From: Watersipora subatra
Taxonomy: Eukaryota; Bryozoa; Gymnolaemata; Cheilostomatida; Watersiporidae
Length of the DNA stretch: 64,000 bases
Assembly: GCF_963576615.1 (NCBI RefSeq)
Contig: NC_088708.1
Span: forward strand, 28,341,191-28,405,190
Reading direction: 5' to 3'
Of this stretch, positions 25,401 through 34,570 are shown piece by piece; position 1 is the stretch's first letter, and every line of letters starts with the position of its first letter. Below the pieces are notes generated by a model. It did no database searches and had not been told where the DNA came from. It saw only the letters and a program-made list of their open reading frames with translations. A program made the translations under genes and the position numbers.

Positions 25401-28400
25401 CTGCATAGTTTTTAAGTTTAATACGCTGCCAAAACATGATTTTAATTTCACACCAGTTAGTAAAACTTGTAATCGCCGTCAGTCAGCGTACATCCTGACA
25501 TCTCTAATTGAGCGTAAATTTCAGCATTTTTTATTCAGCATTTTTTATTCAGCATTTTTTATTCAGCATAAATTGCAGCATCTGAAATTAACTACAAATT
25601 ACCAACTCTGCCAGTCAGCATAAACCGTACCCACAAGTTATCACAAATAATAACTGCATAGATGTAATTTTTATTTTCGTCTCATCTACTGACTGCTTTT
25701 CTCGATGTAATCTGGTAGGAAGTTTAGATCAAAGTTACTAAATAAACGTCAATAATTTTATATATTTAATAGGACTGCATTCCTGCTGCCCTACTTCATT
25801 AACCTGGTAAAACCAACTGGTCTGTGATTTTTCTTCTAAAAATGCATATTAATTAGTATAAACTTGTACCTGTAAAAGTGTCTTTTTACCTTTTATAAAA
25901 AAGTTCTAGAGCACATATCTAGAGCAACTAAGACGCTACTCTAACTAGAGAAAGAGGCTGATCCTTTTTAAGCTTTTATAAAAAATTCACATAGGTATCT
26001 AAAGCGACTAACATATCACTTACTAGAGAAATAGACTTTTTTTACCTCTTATAGAAGAGTTCACATATCTGAAGCGACTAAGATGTCACTAACTAGAGAA
26101 ATAGACTTGGAACCAAACCTTAACTTGAACAATGACTATCTTAAGAAACTCAACATAAGTACCTACTTTATAAATCCTAAAACGGAAGAGTCAGAAGATG
26201 AAGTGAAGCCCCAAAACCAAAAGAAGTTGTCGATCGTTGACAGAAGACAAACTCTTTATTCAATTGATGGGGTGAGTTGCTAGCTGTACATGTCAAGGCT
26301 GAAATGCTTACGGCATTGCCAGTGTTAATATTATACCTTGCAAGAAGCAGTCTTGAGAAAGCCATTATTTGAGTTGCACCTCGATGGACTCATCAGTTTA
26401 ATGGATAGCTCTGAGCAAAGGCTATGAATGCATAAACATGTGAAAATAGTTACCAAAAATATCAGTCATATTTCATATCTAATTTTTGCTGATATGATAT
26501 GTAATATCTGTATTGCTTTTTAAGCTAATTAATTAGTGTAATTTATTTTAATTTTAACTGGTCAAATAAATCAGTTTAATAAATGGGCTATTTGTATAAA
26601 AGTTAAATTGGACAAAATATTAATATTTACTCTGTATAAAGTTATAAAAAAGCAAATATAATTATAGTACATCTGAACATTAGTGGAATATTGATGAAAT
26701 CGACTAAATGTGCGTAATTAATAATAACACTTTGGCCATTGTTTGCATATTTAATATCAATATTAATAAGTCCCACTGTGTGTATGTGTGCGTGCGCGCA
26801 TGTGTGCGTGCGTTAGTCTGCATAAATGTTGTGCGTTTCCACATTTTTTGGTCATTCTATCCTAACTTCCCACACATAAAAGATATTTGCAAAAAATATT
26901 TTGTTTCACACCTACATGTATGTCTGGTTCTTGAAAATTAGCGACTTTAGCACCAATTTGAGAACTATCTGAAAATGAAGGAAACCCTGGCATGGCAGCG
27001 CTTACTCCTAGTTATGACTAAATGTTTTTGGCTCTCAGTTCAATGACAAACAGTGGTCAAGCACCGTGCACATCTGCGCTTAACATTAGCCATAGATTCT
27101 GCACTTTTGTGTTTTGTCGGTGACTTCCAAAGGCTCCTGACTCGACCCCTTATTAAAATTTGGGTGCTTTGCTTCTCACTAAAAAAATGTTAACAATAAA
27201 GCTGCGCAAGTAGTGCTTTAAAAAACATGATTCTCATAATTCTACCTTTAACCATTCTTAACTGCCCTGTGTATTTCCTAAGCTATGCTTACCAGATCTA
27301 CACCAACCATGAGCAGGATACTAAGATGCCAGTACAGTTACGGCAGTCAACTAATAATGCAGTCAACGAAATGCTGATACAAGCGACAGACTCCAAAGCG
27401 GATGATATGTTGGCGAAGGATCAAGTGAACACTGTTCTTCTTCAATACACGGTACCTGCCCAAATCTGTCAGCAACACTTGTGACAGTAGCAGTCTGTAG
27501 TACTGCCCAATCAAACAGAATGTTTGGTATTGTCACAAAACATGTATAATTGTAAATATAAAACCATTTAAGTTTGAGTTTTAGGTGTATACAGAGTTGA
27601 GTATTTTAAAACATTGTATACAGTGTTGAATGTTTTAGGACAATGTATACAGTGTTGAATGTTTTAGGACAGTGTATACAGTGTTGAATGTTTTAGGACA
27701 ATGTATACAGTGTTGAATGTTTTAGGACAATGTATACAGTGTTGAATGTTTTAGGACAATGTATACAGTGTTGAATGTTTTAGGACAATGTATACAGTGT
27801 TGAATGTTTTAGGACAATGTATACAGTGTTGAATGTTTTAGGACAATGTATACAGTGTTGAATGTTTTAGGACAAAGACAATGAAAGGAAATACAGAGAC
27901 TGCAAGGATGATACGTTTCAGATAAACTTTCTATCATTTGTGATTATAGTGCTTGTCATTGTCGTCACCCAGGCTGTTGCTCATCAATCAGATGATTTTC
28001 AGATGTACGTATTATTTTGCATAGTCTTGCTGCATTAAATTTTTAGTTATTGGATACATTATGTGCTAGATTAAATTTAAAACGACGTTCTTCCAACTTC
28101 AGTGAATACCTTTAGTTGCATAGCATAGATCCTTATTTTTATATATTACTTCATAAATTCATATATTTACGCTGTAAGTTTATTTAGATGTGTGTATAAC
28201 TTATTATTGGCATCAGTAATCATCAAAAAAACGATGTTTTTTCTTACATGCCAACAGAAAAAACGAAAAGACAGAAATCAAGATTAATTTCATGAGTTTA
28301 ACAAAAGTGCTTTTAAAGTTGGTAATCTAATACTGTCGCGGAAGAGTATATAAATTCTGCTTTTACATCTTTGTTACCATCACTGGTATGAATGCTTGAT

Positions 28401-31400
28401 GTGCTCAATTCATGTGATATCAGTAAGATTATTAGCATTTTTACGACTTTGTCTTACAGGTACTGGCTAGGTCCATTTCTGACGACAGTCGTCTTTCTTC
28501 TCAGTTTAACATTTATCGCTTGCATCCTTTTGTATCGCTATGTCTCCTTCTACAAATATCAGAAGATGATTGAAAAGCCTGACCCCGACTGGTCTAGTCG
28601 ACAGAACACGGTGGCACACTTACGAGAGGTGAAACACTCTACGATACCGAAGAGCTACGCGATCAGAAATGTGTTGATTACATCAGCAATGGCATTTTTA
28701 TTTCTATCTACTATTTTTAACCCGGTAAGTGAATGTGAACCCATTTATGTTCAAATTTCTTATTATTTGTTTTAAATAAATTAATCTAGTGTTGCAAAAT
28801 TTGAAATTAATTATAACTCTGCCAGTCAGCATGAACCGTACACCCAAGTCATCATAAATAATAACTGCATAAACGCAATTTTTATTTTCATTTCAACTAC
28901 TGACCCCTTTTCTTGAGGTAATGTAGTTGACAATTTAGGTTAACTTTTTCGGCATAGTTTTTCATTGTTTCTGGCATAGTTACTAATGCCAAGAATTTTC
29001 TGTTTTCAATTAGACAGCGTTCCTGTTGCCCTACTTTATTAGCTTAGTAAGAGTGATGCAAAAATTAGCCTGTCATTTAGGAAAGCTTACAATTATTCCG
29101 TACCATTTAAAACACAAAACCTCATGTTTAAATTTTTTCACATAACAAATTCTGTGGTGCTAAAATGGGCAGTGTTCTAATATGAGAGATTTAAACTTGA
29201 CCGATCAAATTTCTTTATGGCCAAATTATTTATTTATCTATTTGCATTAAATTCTTAGTTAATTGTGATTGGTCTAACACAATTTCCTGGGGCATATATG
29301 GAATGGTAGATAAATAGCTGCCCAGTAAATCACCTCTCACGCTATAAGAATTTGAAAAAACACAATTTTTTATATCTTTATGTTACTTAACAATAAACAG
29401 ACTTCCATTACTTTTAATTCTGTATTATTGTTTGTTATTATTGCAGATATATACGACGATGAATAACATAGAGATACAAAGTAGCTGTTATGAAGCAGTA
29501 AGTTTGTTAACTAAACCTGTATAAGCTTCTATAAATATACATAATTTATGGATAAAATACTAATAAACAATGTTAGAGCTATGACATCATTGATTGTTTT
29601 ATTTTGCAGTATATGCTCATAGCTTGGCTGTTGGTCATGTTATCTACAGCATCATTTCTAAAGTGGATACATGCTATCAAAGTCACAATGATCGTTTTGA
29701 TGTCCGTCGCTTCTATTCTCGTGTTTGAGACTATGGCCCAAGAAAACATAGGACAGGTTTATGCACGTCTCCAGTCTGAGCTTAATGCTACAGGCTCATT
29801 CGATTTATCACAGAGGTAAGAATGTCAGTTCATACACCTTTGGTTTTGCCAGTTTTTAGTTTTGGATAACCAAGCGTAGGTTTTTTAGCAAGCATTAATT
29901 AAATAGTTTTGAATGTAAAACTTTAAAAAAAAACAGTTGTGGAGCTTTTTAGGATTTATAAAATCCCAGCTATGAAGGTGACAAATAGAACATACAAATT
30001 TATTTGGTCATATGTATATATGTATTTATGTATGTATATATATACATGTATGTATGTACGTATGTATGTACGTATGTATGTACGTATGTACATATGTATA
30101 TACAGTCATACCTCAACATACGAGTGTCCTAACATACAAGACATCTGAGACAAGAGGAAAGGGAAAATTTTATCGTATTTGTTACTTTGCGAGCGTAGGT
30201 GATACATTCGAACAATTAAACTCACATTTTGCCATTGTAATATTCTGTTTCCAGATAGTTTTTTAGAGAGTGGAAACGCATTAATTTGTATTTAGTTATT
30301 TTATATAAGAAAAATTGATTTGAGATATGAGAGAATTAATATATGAGCTCGGTCTCGGAACGCAAAAAGCTTGTATGTTGAGGTATGACTGTATAATCTA
30401 ATACAAAAAATATTGGTATCTAAGATTAGTTGAACATATTGAGGACGTGCTAAATAATTGTTTTTTTAGCTAACTCAGTCAATGCTGCCAAAGATAAAAT
30501 ATCATACATGCGTGTAAAAGTGTGCATAATATCCTGGGTGCATTGCGTGAGTTCAAGGTTAAAGAATAGGTGTCTGTAACTGTTACAGAACTCTATATGG
30601 ATACATGACCTTGTACAAGAGAGTTGAGTATATCGTCGCTATACTCTTCACAGCTGTCTTACTGATTTACTACTCTCGAGTGGTGAGTAGCTCTATAGTA
30701 CTATCTAGCTGTTTATTTCACAGCATTGTTTTTGTTCCTTGTTGATTCACTAGGTGCAGCAGCTCAGCTGGCATGTCAGAATAGGAGGTATTTCTCAGCT
30801 AAAGCCATACTGTAGCACACCTACATACTGTAGCACACCTACATACTGTAGCATACTACAGTACAGTTGCTAAGAAATACAGATGATTACCCAGTTGATA
30901 AAAAGGCATTTGTATCATGTATGTTTTTTAAAGGACAAGAAAAGTGACTATAATTTGCAGACAAGTGTCAATTTGAAAACTATGTTCAAATCTGTCAAAA
31001 GATTATGTCAACGAATCAATTTTCTTCGCAATGAAAAGAACATGAGACTATCATGGTAAAAGTTGCTACTTTTAGTAAATTGGGTTTAGTTTCTGCATTC
31101 TTAAATAGTTTTCACAAAATTGCTTAAAAGAGATTTGGCAAAATACTTTAAACGGATTTGGTGCAATCTCTTAAAAGGATTTAGTGGGACTTCTTAAAGA
31201 GATTTGGTATAATTTATTAAGTAACTTTTATTATGTCAAGAAATGGAGTAAGGTAAAATTTTGAAACCACTGTTGCAATTATAAATCTCTTTTGTTCAAC
31301 CTTTCAAATATATTTGATGCGAGTTAAAAAATCAAATAAAAAATTACTTTCCATCAAGGCAGCATAACATCTAGAGACAAACATTTTGCACACAATTGCT

Positions 31401-34134
31401 GTACTGCTATAAAATTACAAATTCTTTGGTGACAAAACACAAATTTCTAATTTGTTTGCCAATTATTTCACATTTTTTAATATCATTATAAATAATGTTT
31501 CATTGATGAAAAATTTTAGTTGGATCTTCATGCCAGATTGGATTTTTTGTGGAGGCTGCAAGCAAAGCAAGAATTGCAAGAGATGGATGCTGTCAGAGGT
31601 AACAACCTGACGTTGCTCAGAAACATTTTGCCTGAACATGTAGCCAATAACTTCCTGGCCAAGAACAGACGTGATGAGGTAAGAATGATAAGGTTCTCTT
31701 ATCACTGCTAGCTTCATTATTGCTCTAGGAGCCCTTACATGCTTTAGATAAAATCCTCACGTATTAGGTGAGCAAACAAAGAAGATATATAAACAAAGCA
31801 TTTCTTAGCTCAAATACTAAGGTAGTCTGTTTGTGAAAATAATTGAGACAGCTAAGATAGGATGGCTCATTTTAAAGTCAATATCCACTTTGAACACCCA
31901 GCACAGAGAGTGTTACTTATGCATGTTGACTTCACTTGATAACAATAATAGATTGATTTTAGAGAAAAAGAAAAAATAATACCAAAAATGCTGGGGATTT
32001 CCTACAATCATATCTCTTGTTGTCTTCCTCAGTCTACGAATGGACATTAAAATTTGCTTTTGGCTAATTTTTTAAACTTTTTTAGCCATATAGCTACAAA
32101 ATATGCTAAAGTTTGTCATTTTCAACTTAGAGTTACATATATACACCTATTACAAAGTCAGCAATAACCTTCAGACGGTAGTTGTCAACCTAATGATTTT
32201 AAAGGAGAACATAACTCCAGATTGTAACTTGATTCCCACATACTAAACAATGGTGAAACCATTTTGCTGCTTGCGCCTAAAATGCTGTAAATACAAATGT
32301 TTTTCCAGGAGCTTTACTGTGAGTCCTACAACAATGTTGCGGTCATGTTTGCATCTGTTTGCAACTTCAATGAATTCTACCTTGACGTACAAGGGAATGG
32401 CTACGGATTTGGTTGTCTTATGATACTGAATGAGATCATCGCTGACTTTGATGAGCTACTCACTCAATCAGCATTTGTGGAAGTTGAAAAAATCAAAACT
32501 ATCGGTAGCACCTATATGACATGTGTGGGACTTTCTCCAGTTCAAAAGGTTAGATTAATATTTTTTTAAATGATAGTACAGAATAGCTGTTAGAATGCTT
32601 GGAGAGGAATGGCTTGTCATCTACACACCTCTTCCCACTGCCTTGCGTTGAGTGCTGACCAATGGAAAATGTTCTATTTTTTGGAAACATGATACTTCAC
32701 GTATTCAAGCTATTCTGAGAATAGGAATATTAGCTCCTCAGGTTGAAGGAATTATAAGAGTTTTGAGGAACTCACCCGCTCTTGATGTCATATCTTGCTT
32801 TAACGCGGGTTTCATTCATGTTAACCATCCAAATATTTGTTGGCGCATAATAAATAGTTGCTAACAAATAAATACTTGCTAACACCTGCTCTGAGATATG
32901 TTGGCAAACTTTTTTAAAATTTACCGGGTATTAAGTATTAGTATGGACATAAATTAACTACTCGCAGGTGAGCTATCAACTCCTAACCCAATTGTGAATT
33001 CATTCATTTTTGTAACAAAAGAATGGCAGAGTTATTTGTAACAAATTGGGAGGGCTTAAGAGTTTATCAACTATTGTAGATGCAATTTTTCTAAAGAAAG
33101 TTAATATATATACCGATGTGATCGAGTCATAATTAGTATCAATTTGTAAATAACTTCACGATTATTTTGTACTGATCATTTTTATGTGTACAGTAGTTTA
33201 TCTATCCTGTAGTTCAGAATGATCAAACGAACGATTTTTGAGTTACGGCTAAAATAATGAGAGCAATACATAACAACCATTACTTTGAAATGAATTCGCC
33301 CGCAAGAGGGGAAACTCCAAAATAAATTTTCTTGGCAATGGTTACCATAATACAACTGTATATCAATTTATTTTTTAAGTAACAGACACTATGTATTAAG
33401 CGCTTTATGTTGCAGTCAGAGAACAATGCCGCCCAGAACCTAAAGACCTGTATCGACCTTGCATTTGAAATGCAAAAAACTCTGACTATTATAAATCAGA
33501 ACGTATTTGAATATAGATTCCAGTTACGAGTTGGAATAAACCACGGACCACTAGTCGCAGGTGTGATAGGAGCGAGGAAGCCCCACTACGACATCTGGGG
33601 ACATACCGTGAACATAGCTAGCAGAATGGAAAGTAATTGTGAGCCAGGTGAAATCCTTGTAAGTTATATAGTCTTTTTCACCTGATAGGAGTAGAATGCT
33701 CTACTTCAACTCATTGCTGTCGGGATATATGTTTGCAAAAACTGTTGAATCAGTTTCGTAACATTTATTGATTAAAGTTTGAAAATTTATTAAAAATCCA
33801 AGTCTAATCTAATAGTGGGAATCATGAAGCAATTTTGATATTATCATTGTAGGTTATGGAATCTACAGCCAACATATTGAGCAAAAAACTCCATTATCCA
33901 GTCAAGTGCAAAGGATCAATACCAGTCAAAGGCATGTCACAGTCGCAGTGCGTTTACACCGTATCAGAGCCAAGCAAGATAGTTCCTCATTCATCTGCCC
34001 TCCGCAGACCTTCCACCATCATTGGCTCTCCCACCACTAACTCATTTGACACATTGGTGCTGAGCATTTTGAGAAATCCTTCCAAGAAACAGAAGGTTCA
34101 AGATCAAGAAGCTGTTGACAATCATATTGATTAG
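11696..34134 (+). CDS. transmembrane adenylate cyclase, class III, AC3-like (17 coding exons)
   Basis: This enzyme makes cAMP from ATP at the plasma membrane under G-protein control. Coding exons, all GT-AG with matching phases: 11696-12844, 13258-13407, 15124-15236, 15897-16008, 18230-18357, 23192-23353, 26055-26271, 27296-27451, 27871-28004, 28460-28724, 29447-29497, 29610-29815, 30589-30682, 31520-31678, 32309-32548, 33416-33658, 33853-34134. Together they give about 1286 codons in the usual order: N-tail, six TM helices, C1a, C1b, six TM helices, C2. The C1 metal aspartates ([16 protein letters not shown]) and the C2 ATP-site residues (KIKTIG, HYDIWG, NIASRM) are present. VFGGVLG in C1 and [10 protein letters not shown] in C2 recall AC3; Ser in TIGSTYM argues against AC9. 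The N-terminus is unsure: exon 1 opens with an acceptor and its first in-frame ATG is at 11795, so an upstream coding exon may be missing. Confidence 0.95.
12845..13257 (+). other. cyclase intron 1, no internal feature seen
   Basis: GT-AG intron of 413 bp, with nothing else recognisable inside. Confidence 0.7.
14144..14221. repeat. 26-bp tandem repeat, 3 copies
   Basis: Three almost identical units of tgtcagttcacatagtaggg plus gcacga/g lie in cyclase intron 2. The copies are nearly perfect, so the array is recent. The rest of this intron (13408-15123) shows no exon or known element. Confidence 0.9.
15124..23353 (+). CDS. adenylate cyclase exons 3-6: C1a catalytic domain
   Basis: Four exons form one half of the catalytic site. 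15124-15236 gives [20 protein letters not shown] and RYAHV. 15897-16008 gives [16 protein letters not shown] (first metal Asp) and [14 protein letters not shown]. 18230-18357 gives [17 protein letters not shown] (second metal Asp; most family members have YC where EA stands) and [13 protein letters not shown]. 23192-23353 gives [39 protein letters not shown]. Phases run 2, 0, 2, 2 and rebuild S of VSILFADI, R of AIR and G of KGRVHIS across introns. The donor of exon 5 is repeated five times downstream (see 18348-18600). Confidence 0.93.
15237..15896 (+). other. cyclase intron 3, no internal feature seen
   Basis: GT-AG intron with a short catacatacata run before the acceptor at 15896. I see no gene or mobile element. 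Confidence 0.6.
16690..16905 (+). repeat. dispersed repeat of unknown family, copy 1
   Basis: The segment runs from tttgtgtgcgtgtgcctgtct through ctggttcctgagaaccagcc to cccgggctcactactag. A diverged relative with the same order of blocks (tgtgtgcgtgcg..., ctggttcttgaaaa..., ccctggcatggcagcgcttact) lies at about 26775-27045. I cannot assign a family. It is probably a fragment of a non-LTR or foldback element. Confidence 0.45.
17283..17466 (+). repeat. 45-bp tandem repeat, 4 copies, each with an acceptor-like TTTCAG
   Basis: Units of about 45 bp each contain tatttcagggtacggttag and ctaatacttctattgtttgg. The pyrimidine-rich tract and TTTCAG/G resemble a 3' splice site, but no cyclase exon follows; the protein reads straight from 16008 to 18230. 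It could be a relic array or a source of cryptic exons. Confidence 0.8.
17619..17925. repeat. 8-bp satellite (ctgacaga)n
   Basis: About 300 bp of ctgacaga units with scattered variants such as ctgacagg and ttgccaga, in cyclase intron 4. The Ser/Val/Cys-rich minus-strand frames across it (123-153 codons) are repeat artefacts. Confidence 0.95.
18348..18600 (+). repeat. 40-bp array duplicating the exon 5 / 5' splice-site junction
   Basis: The last 10 nt of cyclase exon 5, its donor and 30 nt of intron (gtgcaataag/gtatgtaagt plus ataatgcatggatatgattg) are repeated at 40-bp steps. The true donor GT is at 18358. Copies follow at 18398, 18438 (AAA/GT variant), 18478, 18518 and 18558, with a degenerate one near 18598. 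Any downstream donor would shift the frame or include the TGA at 18422-18424. Confidence 0.95.
18601..19170 (+). other. part of cyclase intron 5, nothing recognised
   Basis: AT-rich intron sequence between two arrays, with a short ataataataa run near 18860. No exon is visible. Confidence 0.5.
19175..20143. repeat. 55-57 bp minisatellite, about 17 copies, with palindromic units
   Basis: Each unit holds ccatggca-cactggac-tgccatgg (8-bp inverted arms) and a second imperfect palindrome, actagtaatac...gtaatactagt. Copies differ by a 2-bp indel (tagtgacc versus tagtacc) and single substitutions. Several overlapping open frames on both strands are artefacts of the repeat. The array sits in the 4.8-kb cyclase intron 5. 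Confidence 0.95.
20483..20560. repeat. 10-bp tandem repeat (ctagcaagtg)n
   Basis: About eight copies of ctagcaagtg with two single-base variants, in cyclase intron 5. Confidence 0.9.
20561..21040. other. cyclase intron 5 segment with an unassigned minus-strand frame
   Basis: A 77-codon minus-strand frame (20859-20626) has unremarkable composition, starts [20 protein letters not shown] and is followed by TAA and AATAAAG. I recognise no family and no splice partners. It may be a fragment of a retrocopy or chance. Confidence 0.25.
21090..21250 (+). mobile_element. tRNA-derived SINE-like copy
   Basis: A box A-like segment (attggtgcagatgataaagtg) is followed about 40 bp later by a box B-like gagttcaaattc, then a tail with acggctcttattatagtaaa. 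Copies with the same order lie at 61430-61600 (+) and 46743-46975 (-), supporting a Pol III-type SINE family. This copy is diverged. Confidence 0.6.
21251..23191 (+). other. cyclase intron 5, distal part, nothing recognised
   Basis: Apart from an unremarkable 82-codon frame at 22583-22831 with no family motif, I see no gene, array or mobile element in this stretch before the acceptor at 23191. Confidence 0.4.
23555..24586. mobile_element. 1.03-kb terminal-inverted-repeat element
   Basis: The ends are perfect 12-bp inverted repeats, CCCACGACCAAA (23555-23566) and TTTGGTCGTGGG (24575-24586). Similarity continues inward, with gtgattgg on the left matching gtgatattgg on the right. I find no convincing target duplication and no transposase frame, so it is probably a non-autonomous DNA element. 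It lies in cyclase intron 6. Confidence 0.65.
24587..25512. other. cyclase intron 6, middle part
   Basis: AT-rich sequence with a short repeat of aatttctagtgtatt at about 24600-24710 and a (ta)n run near 24830. No exon seen. Confidence 0.45.
25513..25568. repeat. 15-bp repeat (cagcattttttattc), about 4 copies
   Basis: A short tandem run of cagcattttttatt at the edge of the dispersed repeat that follows. Confidence 0.85.
25578..25818 (+). repeat. dispersed ~240-bp repeat, copy 1
   Basis: Shares its whole length with 28803-29050. Common blocks include ctctgccagtcagcat, aaataataactgcata, tttttattttc and ttcctgctgccctacttcatt. Neither copy has an obvious terminal repeat or coding capacity. Both lie in cyclase introns in the same orientation. 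Confidence 0.8.
25882..26054 (+). repeat. degenerate duplicate copies of the exon 7 5' edge
   Basis: Three blocks of 72-77 bp start near 25882, 25959 and 26031. Each holds a pyrimidine-rich cttttta tract, ttttata, and a version of agttcacatatctgaagcgactaa...ctaactagagaaatagac. The third block is the real acceptor and the first ~50 nt of cyclase exon 7 (from 26055). The two upstream copies have lost the acceptor or the frame and look like decayed exon-edge duplications. Confidence 0.88.
26055..27451 (+). CDS. adenylate cyclase exons 7-8: end of C1a and C1b linker
   Basis: Exon 7 (26055-26271) completes [13 protein letters not shown] and continues to [18 protein letters not shown], the counterpart of the conserved YL...IxTYLI segment that ends C1a. 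It then runs through a polar stretch to [10 protein letters not shown]. Exon 8 (27296-27451; chosen acceptor ttaccag at 27295) encodes [20 protein letters not shown] and [11 protein letters not shown], which resemble the C1b regulatory linker before TM7. Both exons are phase 0 at the shared junction. The 5' edge of exon 7 is present in two further degenerate copies just upstream. Confidence 0.85.
26775..27045 (+). repeat. dispersed repeat of unknown family, copy 2
   Basis: A diverged relative of 16690-16905 in the same block order, in cyclase intron 7. No coding capacity. Confidence 0.4.
27575..27870 (+). repeat. 29-bp array repeating the exon 9 acceptor
   Basis: Two degenerate and eight near-identical units (atgttttag/gacaatgtatacagtgttga) start at 27630 and recur every 29 bp to 27862, where the last half-unit is the functional acceptor atgttttag at 27870. 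The real exon opens GACAA, exactly as in each repeat. The array thus holds up to eight copies of the real 3' splice-site core, one every 29 bp. Confidence 0.95.
27871..30682 (+). CDS. adenylate cyclase exons 9-13: second membrane domain
   Basis: Five exons supply TM7-TM12. 27871-28004: [20 protein letters not shown] (TM7). 28460-28724: [20 protein letters not shown] (TM8) and a helix in [20 protein letters not shown] (TM9). 29447-29497: a 17-codon micro-exon for a short extracellular loop with one cysteine. 29610-29815: [20 protein letters not shown] (TM10) and [15 protein letters not shown] (TM11), then the likely glycosylated loop NATGSF. 30589-30682: [20 protein letters not shown] (TM12). 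The split Met codon AT/G between exons 9 and 10 confirms the phase. Exon 9 begins directly after a 29-bp repeat array whose units carry its own acceptor. Confidence 0.9.
28803..29050 (+). repeat. dispersed ~240-bp repeat, copy 2
   Basis: Diverged copy of 25578-25818, in cyclase intron 10. Confidence 0.8.
30000..30100. repeat. (tatg/tacg)n microsatellite
   Basis: Tetranucleotide run of tatgtatgtacg type directly abutting the left end of the MITE at 30103. Confidence 0.9.
30103..30391. mobile_element. Tc1/mariner- or pogo-type MITE
   Basis: The left end, CAGTCATACCTCAACATAC, is the inverse of the right end, GTATGTTGAGGTATGACTG. The element is 289 bp long and flanked by TA on both sides (30101-30102 and 30392-30393), the target duplication of mariner-like elements. 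It has no coding capacity. It lies in cyclase intron 12 and its ends are still almost perfect, so it is fairly young. Confidence 0.9.
30803..30865. repeat. 20-bp repeat (catactgtagcacacctaca), 3 copies
   Basis: Short perfect tandem run in cyclase intron 13. The remainder of that intron and of introns 14 (31679-32308) and 15 (32549-33415) contains nothing else that I recognise. Confidence 0.9.
31520..34134 (+). CDS. adenylate cyclase exons 14-17: C2 catalytic domain and tail
   Basis: 31520-31678 encodes [20 protein letters not shown] and RRDE. 32309-32548 encodes [33 protein letters not shown] and [10 protein letters not shown]. 33416-33658 encodes [37 protein letters not shown]. 33853-34134 ends the domain with [17 protein letters not shown] and a Ser/Thr-rich tail, stopping with TAG at 34132-34134. 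The Lys, Asp, Asn and Arg residues that bind ATP in family C2 domains are all recognisable. The usual VKGKG loop reads VKGMS, a possible change at a phosphate-contacting lysine. All four exons are in phase 0. Confidence 0.93.
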
Positions 34135-34300
34135 GAATTTCTGTCTGTACTGAGCTGCCTTCACCAAGTTGGATAGTTACCAGATAATCCCAACAGATCA
34201 CTGATATAGACACTTAGGTATGAAATAGATCTCATAACACAGGCTTATGAATTAGACATTACACTTACCTCACTACACAGAATTGCACAAAGTTTTAGGT

Positions 34301-34320
34301 TTTATTTTATAAATTTTATT
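34301..34320 (-). promoter_or_regulatory. candidate poly(A) signals of the Ly6-like gene
   Basis: Two minus-strand AATAAA sites (plus-strand tttatt at 34301-34306 and 34315-34320) lie about 250 bp after the Ly6 stop codon. They fall upstream of the cyclase signal at 34351, so the two convergent transcripts should overlap by several tens of bases or more. Confidence 0.6.
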
Positions 34321-34350
34321 ATCTATGCAAAAATATTATACTACATTTGT

Positions 34351-34356
34351 AATAAA
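34351..34356 (+). promoter_or_regulatory. candidate poly(A) signal of the adenylate cyclase
   Basis: AATAAA about 217 bp after the cyclase stop codon is the first canonical signal downstream. The sequence around it is AT-rich. Confidence 0.6.
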
Positions 34357-34570
34357 TCAAAATTCAATATGAAGAATATCAAATTTACAAACTTATCTGG
34401 GCAGCCTAAATTGCATCCACTAATCTTACAGTCTGACAACCGAAATATGTGAATGAAACGTCCTTGGAATGTAAAAGTGGAATGTTTCAGTCGAGATTCA
34501 CATAATTTCCAGAATATTCCAATTATAAAAATGATAAAAGGATATAAAATAGAGATGGAAGTGGGCTGAG

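Noticed and set aside
11696..34134. Assignment of the cyclase to the AC9 group
   Set aside because: The serine in TIGSTYM and the GGVLG and [10 protein letters not shown] motifs fit AC3 better. The call rests on remembered motifs, so only AC3-like is claimed.
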